64,000 nucleotides of DNA, taken from assembly GCA_040219275.1 (NCBI GenBank), contig JAVJSU010000027.1:62001-126000 (forward strand). Reading direction: 5' to 3'. Below, one piece after another: positions 54,809 to 63,619 of the stretch. Source of the DNA: JAVJSU01 sp040219275. GTDB taxonomy: Bacteria > Chloroflexota > Anaerolineae > Aggregatilineales > Phototrophicaceae. The notes below the pieces were generated by a model. It had not been told where the DNA came from, searched no databases, and saw nothing but the letters and a program-made list of their open reading frames with translations. The first letter of the stretch is position 1. The number at the start of each line of letters is the position of its first letter. Both the position numbers and the translations under genes were made by a program.

Positions 54809-55591
54809 ATGCGCGATTCATCCGTTAATTTTGATCGTGCGGCAGATTTTTACGATGCAACGCGTGGCTTCCCTGAAGGTGAAGATCAGCATGTCGCTAA
54901 GTTTGTGGCGGATGTTGCCGGATTGCCTTCGAACGCCCGTGTACTAGAAATCGGCATCGGCACGGGGCGCATCGCTCTGCCCCTGTCGCGTACCATGGGC
55001 GAGTTTTACGGCATCGACATTTCCGAAAAGATGCTCGAAAGATTGCGCCAAAAGCAAACCGATGAAGCCGTTTTCGTCAGCGTTGGCGATGCGATGCGCC
55101 TGCCTTTTGCGAATGGCATATTTGACGCGGTGGTGATCGTCCATGTGTTGCATCTCGTCAAAGACCCGGACAAAGTGTTGGCAGAAGTCGGGCGTGTACT
55201 CAATCCCGACGGCGTGGTGCTAAAATGCCAGAATCAAACGAACGTCCAGCAGGATGCCACCACACCGCTCAATGATGCGTGGTTGCACGCCACCCGCAAA
55301 GTTCGCAGTGCGCGGGACTTGTGGCGCAATGTGGATGTGTTAATGCAGGAAAACGGCTGGTCTTCCCAAAAGCCTGCGCAATCGTATCGCTATCAAACGC
55401 TAACCACACCGCAAGACTTCTTGGATCGCGTGGAGAGCCGCGCATGGTCAAGCACATGGGACATGCCGGACGATATCTGGCAAGCGGGTGTGAATGCCGT
55501 AAAAGCGGCGATTGAGGAGCATTTCGGCGGCGATGCGACGGTACAAATTCAGCAAGAAGCCGGCTTCGAGGTCGAGGTATTTGGGCGGTAG
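54809..55591 (+). CDS. SAM-dependent methyltransferase
   Basis: A 260-residue class I methyltransferase. Motif I is VLEIGIGTGRIALPL near residue 48, followed by FYGIDIS and DAVVIVHVLHLVKDP (UbiE/Methyltransf_11 pattern). GAGGG lies nine bases before the ATG. It starts three bases after the zinc-ribbon gene. It lies 230 bases upstream of the amidohydrolase and radical SAM genes. Substrate unknown. Confidence 0.82.
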   Translation: MRDSSVNFDRAADFYDATRGFPEGEDQHVAKFVADVAGLPSNARVLEIGIGTGRIALPLSRTMGEFYGIDISEKMLERLRQKQTDEAVFVSVGDAMRLPFANGIFDAVVIVHVLHLVKDPDKVLAEVGRVLNPDGVVLKCQNQTNVQQDATTPLNDAWLHATRKVRSARDLWRNVDVLMQENGWSSQKPAQSYRYQTLTTPQDFLDRVESRAWSSTWDMPDDIWQAGVNAVKAAIEEHFGGDATVQIQQEAGFEVEVFGR

Positions 55592-55783
55592 AGAGTAGAC
55601 TTTAGAAATTAGATCATAGATTTTAGGCAAAAAAGACAGTAATTTCTCGATTTTAGCGTATCTTTCTTTGCGTCTCTGAGTCATTGTGCCTTTGCGTTAT
55701 GCTTTTGAATGTCTTTCAATCCAATATCTATCTTCTAATATCTTTTATTCCCGCCCAAATTCGCAACAAAGCCCCAACCAAAT

Positions 55784-55789
55784 TATAAT
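55784..55789 (+). promoter_or_regulatory. -10 box of the amidohydrolase gene
   Basis: TATAAT 37 bases before the ATG at 55826. The -35 at 17 bases (TCGCAA) matches only half the consensus. Confidence 0.45.
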
Positions 55790-55825
55790 CAGGCGTATGA
55801 CGTGAGTGCATAAGTCCGGTTGTTT

Positions 55826-57004
55826 ATGGCAAAAGTCCAACCCATTACAATTCAACATGCCGCCGTGTGGAACGGGCATATCAGCGAACAGCGCGATCTG
55901 TATTTTGATGAGCGCGTTTTAGAGTCGCCCACTTCAGACGCGCTGACCATTGACCTCACTGGCTACACGGTATTCCCCGGCATGGTCAACGCCCACGATC
56001 ATCTCGAACTCAACCACTACCCGCGCACAAAATTCCGCGAGAAATACGACAACGCGCATCAATGGGGCGAGGATGTGAATGCACGGCTGAACACCGAACC
56101 GTATAAATCGCTACGCGCCTATCCGCTGTGGGATCGTTGTTTCATTGGCGGACTGAAAAACTTGCTGTGTGGCGCGACGACGGTAGCGCATCATGGACCG
56201 CCACATAAACCGCTCTTTCGCCCAAACTTTCCCGTGCGCGTGCTTAAAAAATATGGGTGGGCGCACTCTTTGCACTTCAACACAGAATCAGAAGTCGTCG
56301 CATCCTACCGCAACACGCCACATAATTTCCCCTGGTTCATCCATCTGGCGGAAGGCACGGATGAAGTCGCAAAGTCAGAGTACGCTCGATTAAAAGCACT
56401 TGGATGTGTCGGAAAAAAAACAGTCATCGTGCATGGTGTGGGTATGACGCTGGAAGACATAGCTGATGCAGTTCAGCAGGTGCGAGGTCTGGTGTGGTGT
56501 CCATCCACCAATCATTATTTGCTCGGAGAAACAACCAAATTAATCTCCGATTGGCGACAACTCGGCGGTTATGTTGCGATTGGTAGTGATTCCCGATTGA
56601 CTGCGGACGGCGATTTTGTGGAAGAAGCACTCTTTGCACGCGATGAAAGTGGTTGTGATGTGAATTGCGTTGAAGAAGCCATCAGATGTCATCCAGCGCA
56701 TATTTTAGGACTATCAGATGTTGGGCATCTAAACATCGGTGCGCGGGCAGATCTGATTGTTGGCGAGCATCGACGAAAAAACCTGCAACTCATCATTCGC
56801 GGCGGCATCCCGCAAATTGGCGATCCGGAGTTGATGGCGAAATTTCCGCGTACCGAAACCGTTCCCGCCACGCTCGACGGCATACCGAAAGCCATCAATG
56901 TCAACCTTGCACGCCAAATCGCCAGATGTACGCTCAAAGAACCCGGCTTAGAATTGCTGGAAGTTCCGCGCAGAACCTTATTTGGCGGGGTGTTTAGCAG
57001 ATGA
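55826..57004 (+). CDS. Metal-dependent amidohydrolase family protein
   Basis: A 392-residue protein of the amidohydrolase superfamily. The metal site HXH appears as NAHDHLE near residue 57, later His residues are in FIHLAEG and VIVHGVGM, and the final Asp is in GSDSRLTADGDF near 255. The closest well-known relatives are cytosine-deaminase/chlorohydrolase (TRZ/ATZ) enzymes, which hydrolyse C-N bonds in rings or side chains. The start ATG at 55826 follows a TTG that extends the frame by two codons. It is followed after 89 bases by the first radical SAM gene. Confidence 0.82.
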   Translation: MAKVQPITIQHAAVWNGHISEQRDLYFDERVLESPTSDALTIDLTGYTVFPGMVNAHDHLELNHYPRTKFREKYDNAHQWGEDVNARLNTEPYKSLRAYPLWDRCFIGGLKNLLCGATTVAHHGPPHKPLFRPNFPVRVLKKYGWAHSLHFNTESEVVASYRNTPHNFPWFIHLAEGTDEVAKSEYARLKALGCVGKKTVIVHGVGMTLEDIADAVQQVRGLVWCPSTNHYLLGETTKLISDWRQLGGYVAIGSDSRLTADGDFVEEALFARDESGCDVNCVEEAIRCHPAHILGLSDVGHLNIGARADLIVGEHRRKNLQLIIRGGIPQIGDPELMAKFPRTETVPATLDGIPKAINVNLARQIARCTLKEPGLELLEVPRRTLFGGVFSR

Positions 57005-57093
57005 TTACTAACGACAAGAATGCCCGACATTTAACATCACGTAAGAAAAATCGAGTATAGTGTACTGTTAACGAGCAAAAAGGACTTATCGGT

Positions 57094-58617
57094 ATGGATA
57101 TTTTATTCGGACAATCCTATTATCTGCGCTTTGATAGCAAATTATGGAAAGCCATGCAGCCCTACCCGCCGCTTGGAACGCTCTACGCCGCCTCTTATAT
57201 GCGTCAGCGCGGGTTTGAAGTTGGGTTGTTTGATGCGATGTTGAGCGAGGGTGTGCATGAATGGACACGCCACCTCGACTACTATAAGCCCCGTTATGCC
57301 GTTATTTTTGAGGATAACTTCAATTATCTCAGCAAAATGTCCCTCTTACGGATGCGCGATGCGGCGTTTGAGATGATGGACATTGCGCGGGAACACGGCT
57401 GTATCGTCATCGTTGCCGGCGCGGATATGACCGACCATGCGGAAATGTATGTCGAAAAAGGCGCGGATTATGTGATCGTCGGCGAAGGTGAGGAAACCCT
57501 CGGCGATTTGATTTATCATCTTGAAGGTAAAGATGCGCGCATTCTTCCTGAAATTCCCGGCATTGTTTTTATGGATAACGATGAGATCGTCAAAACGTTG
57601 CCCCGTCCGGTGATTCGCAATCTGGATAATATGCCCTTCCCCGCATGGGATTTAGTCGATTACGAAAAATATCGCACCGTCTGGATGGAAAAACACGGCT
57701 ATACCAGCATCAATATGGTGACGACGCGTGGATGCCCGTTTCATTGTAATTGGTGCGCCAAACCGATCTGGGGACAGCGCTATAAGGTCCGTAGTGCAGA
57801 AAATGTGGTCAGCGAAATGGCATGGCTAAAAGAGAGCTTCAATCCCGATCAAATCTGGTTTATGGATGACATCATGGGCATTCAGGACAAATGGATTGAA
57901 GAATTCGCCGATGAATTAGACGAACGTAAGCTCCACATCCCGTTCAAGAGTCTCAATCGTGCGGATTTACTTCTACGTGGCAAGACGATCCCTGCATTGG
58001 CACGCGCAGGCGCACAGATTGTGTGGATTGGCGCGGAAAGTGGCAGTCAGAAAATCCTTGATGCGATGGATAAAGGCACTCAGGTCGAGCAAATTTACGA
58101 AGCCACGCGCAAAATGCACGAACACGGCATCAAGGTCGCCTTCTTCTTGCAATTCGGCTATCCAGGAGAAACTCGCGAAGACATCGAAAAGACGCTTCAG
58201 ATGGTGCGGGATTTGATGCCCGATGACATTGGCATTAGCGTCAGTTATCCGCTACCCGGCACACCGTTTCATGAGCGCGTGAAGTTGGAACTGGGTGACC
58301 GCGCCAATTGGGTGGATAGTGAAGACCTTGCGATGCTCTATGAAGGTCCGTTCGCCACACAATTTTATCGTCAACTGCATACCATCGTGCATAAGGATTA
58401 CCGCTCGCGCAAAACGTGGAATGTGCTCAAAACGCTGGCGAATGATCCTAAGAATATCCACAAAAATATCCGCCCATCCCATTTCCGGCAGGCGGCGGCG
58501 ATGGTCTATCATCGGCTGACGTTGCCGATTGCAGAAGCACGACTTGACCGACTGGCGCAACTCCCGACGAAGCAATCTCAGCAGGCACAGGGATTGTCTA
58601 ACGTCACTTTGTCGTAG
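57094..58617 (+). CDS. B12-binding-domain radical SAM protein
   Basis: A 507-residue protein. Residues 1 to about 145 form a cobalamin-binding Rossmann-like domain (PYPPLGTLYAASYMRQRGFEVGLFD; DYVIVGEGEETL); the DXHXXG motif for base-off B12 is absent, as in many class B enzymes. The radical SAM core has CX3CX2C with Cys214, Cys218 and Cys221 in TRGCPFHCNWC. Class B enzymes usually methylate unactivated carbon or phosphorus or do ring chemistry. A weak promoter (TTAACA, 19 bases, TATAGT) and AAAGGA are found upstream. It is the first of two paralogues. Confidence 0.88.
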   Translation: MDILFGQSYYLRFDSKLWKAMQPYPPLGTLYAASYMRQRGFEVGLFDAMLSEGVHEWTRHLDYYKPRYAVIFEDNFNYLSKMSLLRMRDAAFEMMDIAREHGCIVIVAGADMTDHAEMYVEKGADYVIVGEGEETLGDLIYHLEGKDARILPEIPGIVFMDNDEIVKTLPRPVIRNLDNMPFPAWDLVDYEKYRTVWMEKHGYTSINMVTTRGCPFHCNWCAKPIWGQRYKVRSAENVVSEMAWLKESFNPDQIWFMDDIMGIQDKWIEEFADELDERKLHIPFKSLNRADLLLRGKTIPALARAGAQIVWIGAESGSQKILDAMDKGTQVEQIYEATRKMHEHGIKVAFFLQFGYPGETREDIEKTLQMVRDLMPDDIGISVSYPLPGTPFHERVKLELGDRANWVDSEDLAMLYEGPFATQFYRQLHTIVHKDYRSRKTWNVLKTLANDPKNIHKNIRPSHFRQAAAMVYHRLTLPIAEARLDRLAQLPTKQSQQAQGLSNVTLS

Positions 58618-58685
58618 CGATGGTTGGTGGCGAAACATGGTAAACGGGTATTATCAACGGAGTGTATTAGAAGGAGACATCATCT

Positions 58686-58952
58686 ATGCGACAGGTGATT
58701 ATCTATCCGGGTGAGGATGGTTATTGGGTAGCAGAATGTCTAAGTTTATCCGGTTGCCTTAGTCAGGGAGAAACCGAAGCGCAAGCACTCGAAAACATCA
58801 ATGAAGCGATTGCATTATGGATTGAAGACGAAGAAGATAGCTGGAAATTGAAGCCAGTAGTAGAAGTCTTCTTAAAATTACCGATGGAAGAAAAAGGTCA
58901 GTTTTTCAGCTTAGACGATGTAAAACGTGAACTCAATTTAGATGAACAATAA
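58686..58952 (+). CDS. HicB-like small protein without HicA
   Basis: An 88-residue protein matching the HicB/UPF0150 pattern: IYPGEDGYWVAECLSLSGCLSQGETEAQALENINEAI, then a Glu-rich helix. HicB is usually the antitoxin of an mRNA-cleaving HicA toxin; no HicA gene adjoins it. AAGGAGA precedes the ATG. It lies between the two radical SAM genes, with 69 and 41 bases on either side. Confidence 0.8.
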   Translation: MRQVIIYPGEDGYWVAECLSLSGCLSQGETEAQALENINEAIALWIEDEEDSWKLKPVVEVFLKLPMEEKGQFFSLDDVKRELNLDEQ

Positions 58953-58992
58953 AATCCGCCCCTTATAGTCAATAGACAAGAGACTTATCGTA

Positions 58993-60435
58993 ATGGACAT
59001 CCTGTTAGCACACGGCTACTTTTTGTACGAAGATCCGCATGAAATGAAAGTCATGCGCCCCTACCCGCCGCTCGGCATTTTGTATATCTCGTCATACCTC
59101 AAGAGCACAGGCTTTGAGGTGGGCGTGTTTGATAGTACGTTCGCCAGTATGATCGAATTTGCGGCGTATCTTCAGGCGGAACGTCCGTCTGTGGTTGGAC
59201 TCTACACCAATATGATGACCAAGCGTAACGTACTAAAGATGGTCACGCTCTGCAAGCAAATTGGCGCATCTGTCGTCCTCGGTGGACCTGACCCCGCCTA
59301 TTATGCCGCCGACTATCTGGCACATGGCGCGGATATTGTCATCCGGGGCGAAGGGGAATTAACACTCGAAGAACTCCTGCCGCATCTCGCCCAAAAAGGG
59401 TTGAATGATCTCGGTGGAATTCTGGGCATTGCCTATCTTGATGAACAAGGCAACACCGTCGAGACATTCCCGCGCCCACAAATTCAAGACCTGAGCGCCC
59501 ATCCCTGGCCCGATAGAGAAGCCATCGACATCGAACAGTACATGCGCGTATGGAAAGACAATCACGGACAAAGTTCTGTCTCAGTGATTCAAGCGCGGGG
59601 ATGCCCATATACCTGTACATGGTGCAGTCATAGCGTGTTCGGCAATACCCACCGCCGCAGGACACCGGAAGATGCCGCCGAAGAAGTCCTGTGGATCAAA
59701 GAACGCTACAATCCCGATTTGATCTGGTATGCAGACGATGTATTTACGATCAATCATCGCTGGTTTTTTCAATACGCTGAGGAATTACAAAAGCGTGGTG
59801 TTCGCATTCCCTTTGAGTGCATCAGCCGTGCGGATCGCCTCAATGAAAAAGTGGTACAAACGCTGGCTGAAATGGGGTGTTATCGCCTGTGGAATGGCTC
59901 CGAAAGCGGGAGTCAGCGCATTCTGGACGCGATGCAACGCAAAGTAGATGCGGTGGATGTGCAGGAAAAGACGCACCTCCTGCAAAAATACAGCATCGAA
60001 ACGGGGATGTTCATCATGCTCGGTTATGATGGCGAGACAATGCAAGATTTGATAGAAACAGTTGACCATCTCAAAATTAGCAATCCTGATATTTTCCTGA
60101 CGACGGTTGCCTATCCCATCAAAGGCACGCACTATTACGCTGAAGTTGAGTCACGGGTGTTACGCGATGGCAACTGGGCAGAGAGCGCAGACCGTGATTT
60201 GACTATTGCCGGACGCTATTCCAAACGCTTCTATAGCTTCGCTACGCGCTGGATGGTCAACGAAGTGGCGTTGAACCGTGCACGTAAAAATGGCGGTGTT
60301 CCCCTGCATCATCAAGCAAAAATGTGGGCGAACATCAAATTGGGTCGCCTCGGCATGGCGCTCACACAGGGACAGCAAGAAACACAGGGAACACTTATTC
60401 ATCCGTTAGCGTCTAATGTAGAAGTCGTCAATTAA
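58993..60435 (+). CDS. B12-binding-domain radical SAM protein, paralogue
   Basis: A 480-residue paralogue of the preceding radical SAM protein, with the same layout: PYPPLGILYISSYLKSTGFEVGVFD in the cobalamin domain, IRGEGELTLEELL, and CX3CX2C (Cys204, Cys208, Cys211 in ARGCPYTCTWC). Later SESGSQRILDAMQR mirrors the first protein's ESGSQKILDAM. The two probably act on successive carbons or intermediates of one product. It is followed by a methyltransferase gene after 13 bases. Confidence 0.88.
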   Translation: MDILLAHGYFLYEDPHEMKVMRPYPPLGILYISSYLKSTGFEVGVFDSTFASMIEFAAYLQAERPSVVGLYTNMMTKRNVLKMVTLCKQIGASVVLGGPDPAYYAADYLAHGADIVIRGEGELTLEELLPHLAQKGLNDLGGILGIAYLDEQGNTVETFPRPQIQDLSAHPWPDREAIDIEQYMRVWKDNHGQSSVSVIQARGCPYTCTWCSHSVFGNTHRRRTPEDAAEEVLWIKERYNPDLIWYADDVFTINHRWFFQYAEELQKRGVRIPFECISRADRLNEKVVQTLAEMGCYRLWNGSESGSQRILDAMQRKVDAVDVQEKTHLLQKYSIETGMFIMLGYDGETMQDLIETVDHLKISNPDIFLTTVAYPIKGTHYYAEVESRVLRDGNWAESADRDLTIAGRYSKRFYSFATRWMVNEVALNRARKNGGVPLHHQAKMWANIKLGRLGMALTQGQQETQGTLIHPLASNVEVVN

Positions 60436-60447
60436 GCGCACTGACCC

Positions 60448-61233
60448 ATGCCAAACACATTCGATGCCCTTGCCCCCACCTATGATGATGATTTTACGAA
60501 CACGCAAATCGGACAATATTTGCGTGGTCGCGTCCATGATCGTCTGCTCACACATTTCAACGCGGGCGATCATGTGCTGGAACTCGGTTGTGGGACGGGC
60601 GAAGATGCGCGCTATTTGGCGGAAAATGGTATTCACGTCACCGCAACAGATGCCAGTGAAAAAATGCTAGTGATGGCACGCGCCAAAAACCAGATGCTTG
60701 AGATGATAGATTTTAAACAAATGGATTTGCGTCAACTCAATCCAAATTACGATGGAGCACAATTCAGTGGTGGGTTCTCTAACTTTGGCGTGTTGAATTG
60801 TCTGGACGATTGGCGACCTCTAGCAACGTGGTTAGCACAGCGCATTGCACCTGCGGGTGTAGTGGGATTTGGTATTATGTCACCGTTTTGCATCTGGGAA
60901 ATGCTGTGGCACGGCGCACACCTGAACTTCAATACGGCAACCCGACGCTTAAGAACCCATACGGTTTTCTCGCCGGATAGTATGCTAGAATCACTAAACA
61001 TAACGTATCCGACGATTCGGCGACTCTCGCAAGATTTTTCGCCGTTTTTCCAGCACATCACGGTGCGTCCCTTAGGCGTTTTTCTGCCACCGAGCGATGT
61101 CTACGGGGTGATTGAAAAACGTCCGGCATTACTTAAGCGATTGATGCAACTGGAACACGCGGCGCGTAACACCGGAAAGTTGGCATTATTAGCCGATCAT
61201 TACTGGATCGAGTTTCGCCGGATAGCTACTTGA
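60448..61233 (+). CDS. SAM-dependent methyltransferase
   Basis: A 261-residue class I methyltransferase. The start FDALAPTYDDDFTNTQIGQYLRGRVHDRL is typical of the family, motif I is VLELGCGTGEDARYL near residue 47, and SGGFSNFGVLNCLDDW follows. It starts 12 bases after the second radical SAM gene and is followed after 22 bases by a small gene, so it is probably cotranscribed with both. Confidence 0.82.
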   Translation: MPNTFDALAPTYDDDFTNTQIGQYLRGRVHDRLLTHFNAGDHVLELGCGTGEDARYLAENGIHVTATDASEKMLVMARAKNQMLEMIDFKQMDLRQLNPNYDGAQFSGGFSNFGVLNCLDDWRPLATWLAQRIAPAGVVGFGIMSPFCIWEMLWHGAHLNFNTATRRLRTHTVFSPDSMLESLNITYPTIRRLSQDFSPFFQHITVRPLGVFLPPSDVYGVIEKRPALLKRLMQLEHAARNTGKLALLADHYWIEFRRIAT

Positions 61234-61255
61234 TAGAACGTAAGGAGAGACCTAT

Positions 61256-61648
61256 ATGCGCCTCATCTGGGATGCCGATGGCAAGAAATACGCGACCAAT
61301 GAACCCACAGCCGAACTTATCGAAGAACTTATTGACGAGCTAGATAATGAAACGCATACGATGGTTGCGCTGGATGCACGCGGATTATGTAGCATGATCG
61401 CTTGTGGAGGAGAAGATGGACGCGTACGGGTGAACTATGTACCCGAAGACCTAGAAAAATCAACCAAACACCTGCTAGATCATCAGGCAAGCAATCCTGA
61501 AGATGTGATTCATCTGATGCTTCAAGGGAAAAAATCTGCCTATAAGCGTATCCATACTGTCCCTAAATATCTGGCATTACAGGCATTGGTCGAGTTTGCG
61601 CGCACAACCACCCCTGCCCCAACGATGGATTGGATAGACGATGCCTGA
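61256..61648 (+). CDS. Hypothetical protein
   Basis: A 130-residue soluble protein (RLIWDADGKKYATNEPTAELIEELIDELDNETHTMVALDARGLCSMIACGGEDGRVRVNY). I do not recognise it. The mixed strand and helix pattern and size recall small immunity-type proteins, but nothing nearby supports that. AAGGAG precedes the ATG. It is the last gene of the radical SAM cluster. Confidence 0.55.
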   Translation: MRLIWDADGKKYATNEPTAELIEELIDELDNETHTMVALDARGLCSMIACGGEDGRVRVNYVPEDLEKSTKHLLDHQASNPEDVIHLMLQGKKSAYKRIHTVPKYLALQALVEFARTTTPAPTMDWIDDA

Positions 61649-61708
61649 GGTGGCAGAGTAAACTCACCCATCAATTTAGTTAAATGTTTTAGAGTATTCT
61701 GGCACTTC

Positions 61709-62197
61709 TCAAGCGAAGTTGTCGTTCTTGGCGCGGCTTTCTTCTGCCATTGTCGATTTATAAGCGAGCATTTTTCCCAGCAGAGCCTCATCACATGTGG
61801 CTAGAATTTGAATCGCCAGCAAGCCCGCGTTCTTCGCCTGACCAATCGCCACCGTCGCCACCGGAACACCACCGGGCATCTGGACAATCGACAGAAGCGA
61901 ATCTAATCCACTTAGAGCACGACTTTGCACGGGAACGCCGATCACCGGTAGAGGTGAGTACGCCGCAACCATCCCCGGTAAATGCGCCGCCCCACCCGCT
62001 CCGGCGATAATCACTTTGAACCCACGCTCATGAGCGGTCTTGCCATACGTCGCCATGTCATCCGGTGTACGATGGGCGGAAACGATCCTGACTTCACATG
62101 CCACATCAAACGCCTTACAGATGTCAATTGCCGCTTGCATGGTCGGCAAATCGCTATCACTGCCCATGATGATGCCGATGAGGGGTTGTGTTGTCAT
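61709..62197 (-). CDS. purE: N5-carboxyaminoimidazole ribonucleotide mutase
   Basis: A 162-residue class I PurE. The substrate loops are visible: GSDSDLPTMQAA at residue 12, SAHRTPDDM near 39 with the catalytic His, and GAGGAAHLPGM near 67. It converts N5-CAIR (made by PurK) into CAIR in purine biosynthesis. PurK is encoded 258 bases upstream on the same strand, in the order purK-purE. Confidence 0.94.
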   Translation of the reverse strand: MTTQPLIGIIMGSDSDLPTMQAAIDICKAFDVACEVRIVSAHRTPDDMATYGKTAHERGFKVIIAGAGGAAHLPGMVAAYSPLPVIGVPVQSRALSGLDSLLSIVQMPGGVPVATVAIGQAKNAGLLAIQILATCDEALLGKMLAYKSTMAEESRAKNDNFA

Positions 62198-62290
62198 AAG
62201 TCGCTTTCTGTGAGGATTTTCAGTAATAAAGTGATGTTACGTAAAAATAATCAATCAGGATATTTAACTTGTAAACAGTAAACAACGGTA

Positions 62291-62316
62291 AGTAAATCAG
62301 TACTTCAGTAAATCAG
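62291..62316. repeat. Direct repeat in the purE-purK spacer
   Basis: AGTAAATCAG at 62291-62300 and again at 62307-62316 (16-base period), inside a stretch of similar TCAG words. No gene is seen in the 258-base spacer. Confidence 0.6.
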
Positions 62317-62455
62317 CATTTCAGCAAGAACATTCATTGCACGTTGGCAGTATGTATTTTCTGACAAACTGATTACCTGACCAGCTGACTTACTCATGTT
62401 TGAGCATCTACTTCATGCCTAACATCATCCTAATATTTACTCTGCGTAATGTCAG

Positions 62456-63589
62456 TTATAAATTCACTAAATCCGCCGCTTGACGGGCGCGGGCTTCAGC
62501 TTCTTCAATGGAGTCCGCTAATACGGTGATATGTCCCATTTTGCGCCCCGGACGCACAGCACGTTTGCTATAAATATGCACATGCGCGCCTGCAATCGCC
62601 AGCGCATCGCGGATACCTTCCGCTTCCGCTTCACCGTCACGTTCGCCAAGCAAATTGACCATCACCGCAGACGGCGTGACGAGCGATGTTGCACCCAATG
62701 ACCAGCCAAGCACCGTGCGGATATGATTTTCAAATTGCGAAGTGACACAGGCTTCAATCGTGTAATGCCCGGAATTGTGCGGACGGGGAGCGATCTCGTT
62801 ATAGAGAATTGTGCTATCTTTCAGCTTGAACAATTCCACACCGAACACGCCGACTCCATCAATCGCAGTCACGGCTTTTCGGGCGATTTCTTCAGCGATT
62901 TGCACGCTATCAGCGGGTACATTTGCCGGAGCGCGTACCACATGACAAATATGATCTCTTTGCACCGTTTCCACCACCGGATACGTACGAATTTCACCAT
63001 CACGCCCGCGTAACACCATCACGGCAAGTTCATACTCAAACGGCACGAATTTTTCGATCATCAACCCACGTCCATCATTGCCGCCGAGTTCTTCCCACGC
63101 GGTTTCGATGTCGTCTTCTGATTCAAGCGTAAAATTGCCGTAGCCATCGTAGCCATCACGACGCGCCTTGAGCAACATCGGATACCCGAATTGATCTGCG
63201 GCAATGCGTATCGAATCCGGCGACTCCACACCCAGAAAATCCGGTACAGGAATCCCTGCTTCGCGCATGGTTGTCTTCTGAATGAGCTTATCCTGCACTC
63301 TGGCAAGCGTAGCCGAGGATGGATACACCGGAACACCTGCTTCTTCGATAGTTTCAAGAACGGACGCATCGACGAATTCGTTTTCCAGCGTAATCACGTC
63401 ACACAGACTGATAAATTCTTCCAACGCCGAGTCATCATCCCACGCGCCGACGACCTGATGGTGCGTCAAACGCGAGGCAGGACTATCCGGCTTGCGCTCG
63501 AAGATCACAATTTCTACGCCCAATGAGATTGCGGCTTGGGCGGTCATCTGGGCAAGTTGACCACCACCGAGTATGCCTAATCGTATCAT
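62456..63589 (-). CDS. purK: N5-carboxyaminoimidazole ribonucleotide synthase
   Basis: A 377-residue ATP-grasp enzyme. GILGGGQLAQMT at the start is the signature, and the ATP-grasp region follows near residue 100-300 (KARRDGYDGYGNF; EIAPRPHNSGHYTIEACVTSQFENH). It carboxylates AIR with ATP and bicarbonate to N5-CAIR for PurE. It begins 31 bases after a DUF6714-like gene. Confidence 0.94.
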   Translation of the reverse strand: MIRLGILGGGQLAQMTAQAAISLGVEIVIFERKPDSPASRLTHHQVVGAWDDDSALEEFISLCDVITLENEFVDASVLETIEEAGVPVYPSSATLARVQDKLIQKTTMREAGIPVPDFLGVESPDSIRIAADQFGYPMLLKARRDGYDGYGNFTLESEDDIETAWEELGGNDGRGLMIEKFVPFEYELAVMVLRGRDGEIRTYPVVETVQRDHICHVVRAPANVPADSVQIAEEIARKAVTAIDGVGVFGVELFKLKDSTILYNEIAPRPHNSGHYTIEACVTSQFENHIRTVLGWSLGATSLVTPSAVMVNLLGERDGEAEAEGIRDALAIAGAHVHIYSKRAVRPGRKMGHITVLADSIEEAEARARQAADLVNL

Positions 63590-63619
63590 GAGGGGGATGA
63601 TACCCTGCTACAATCTACA

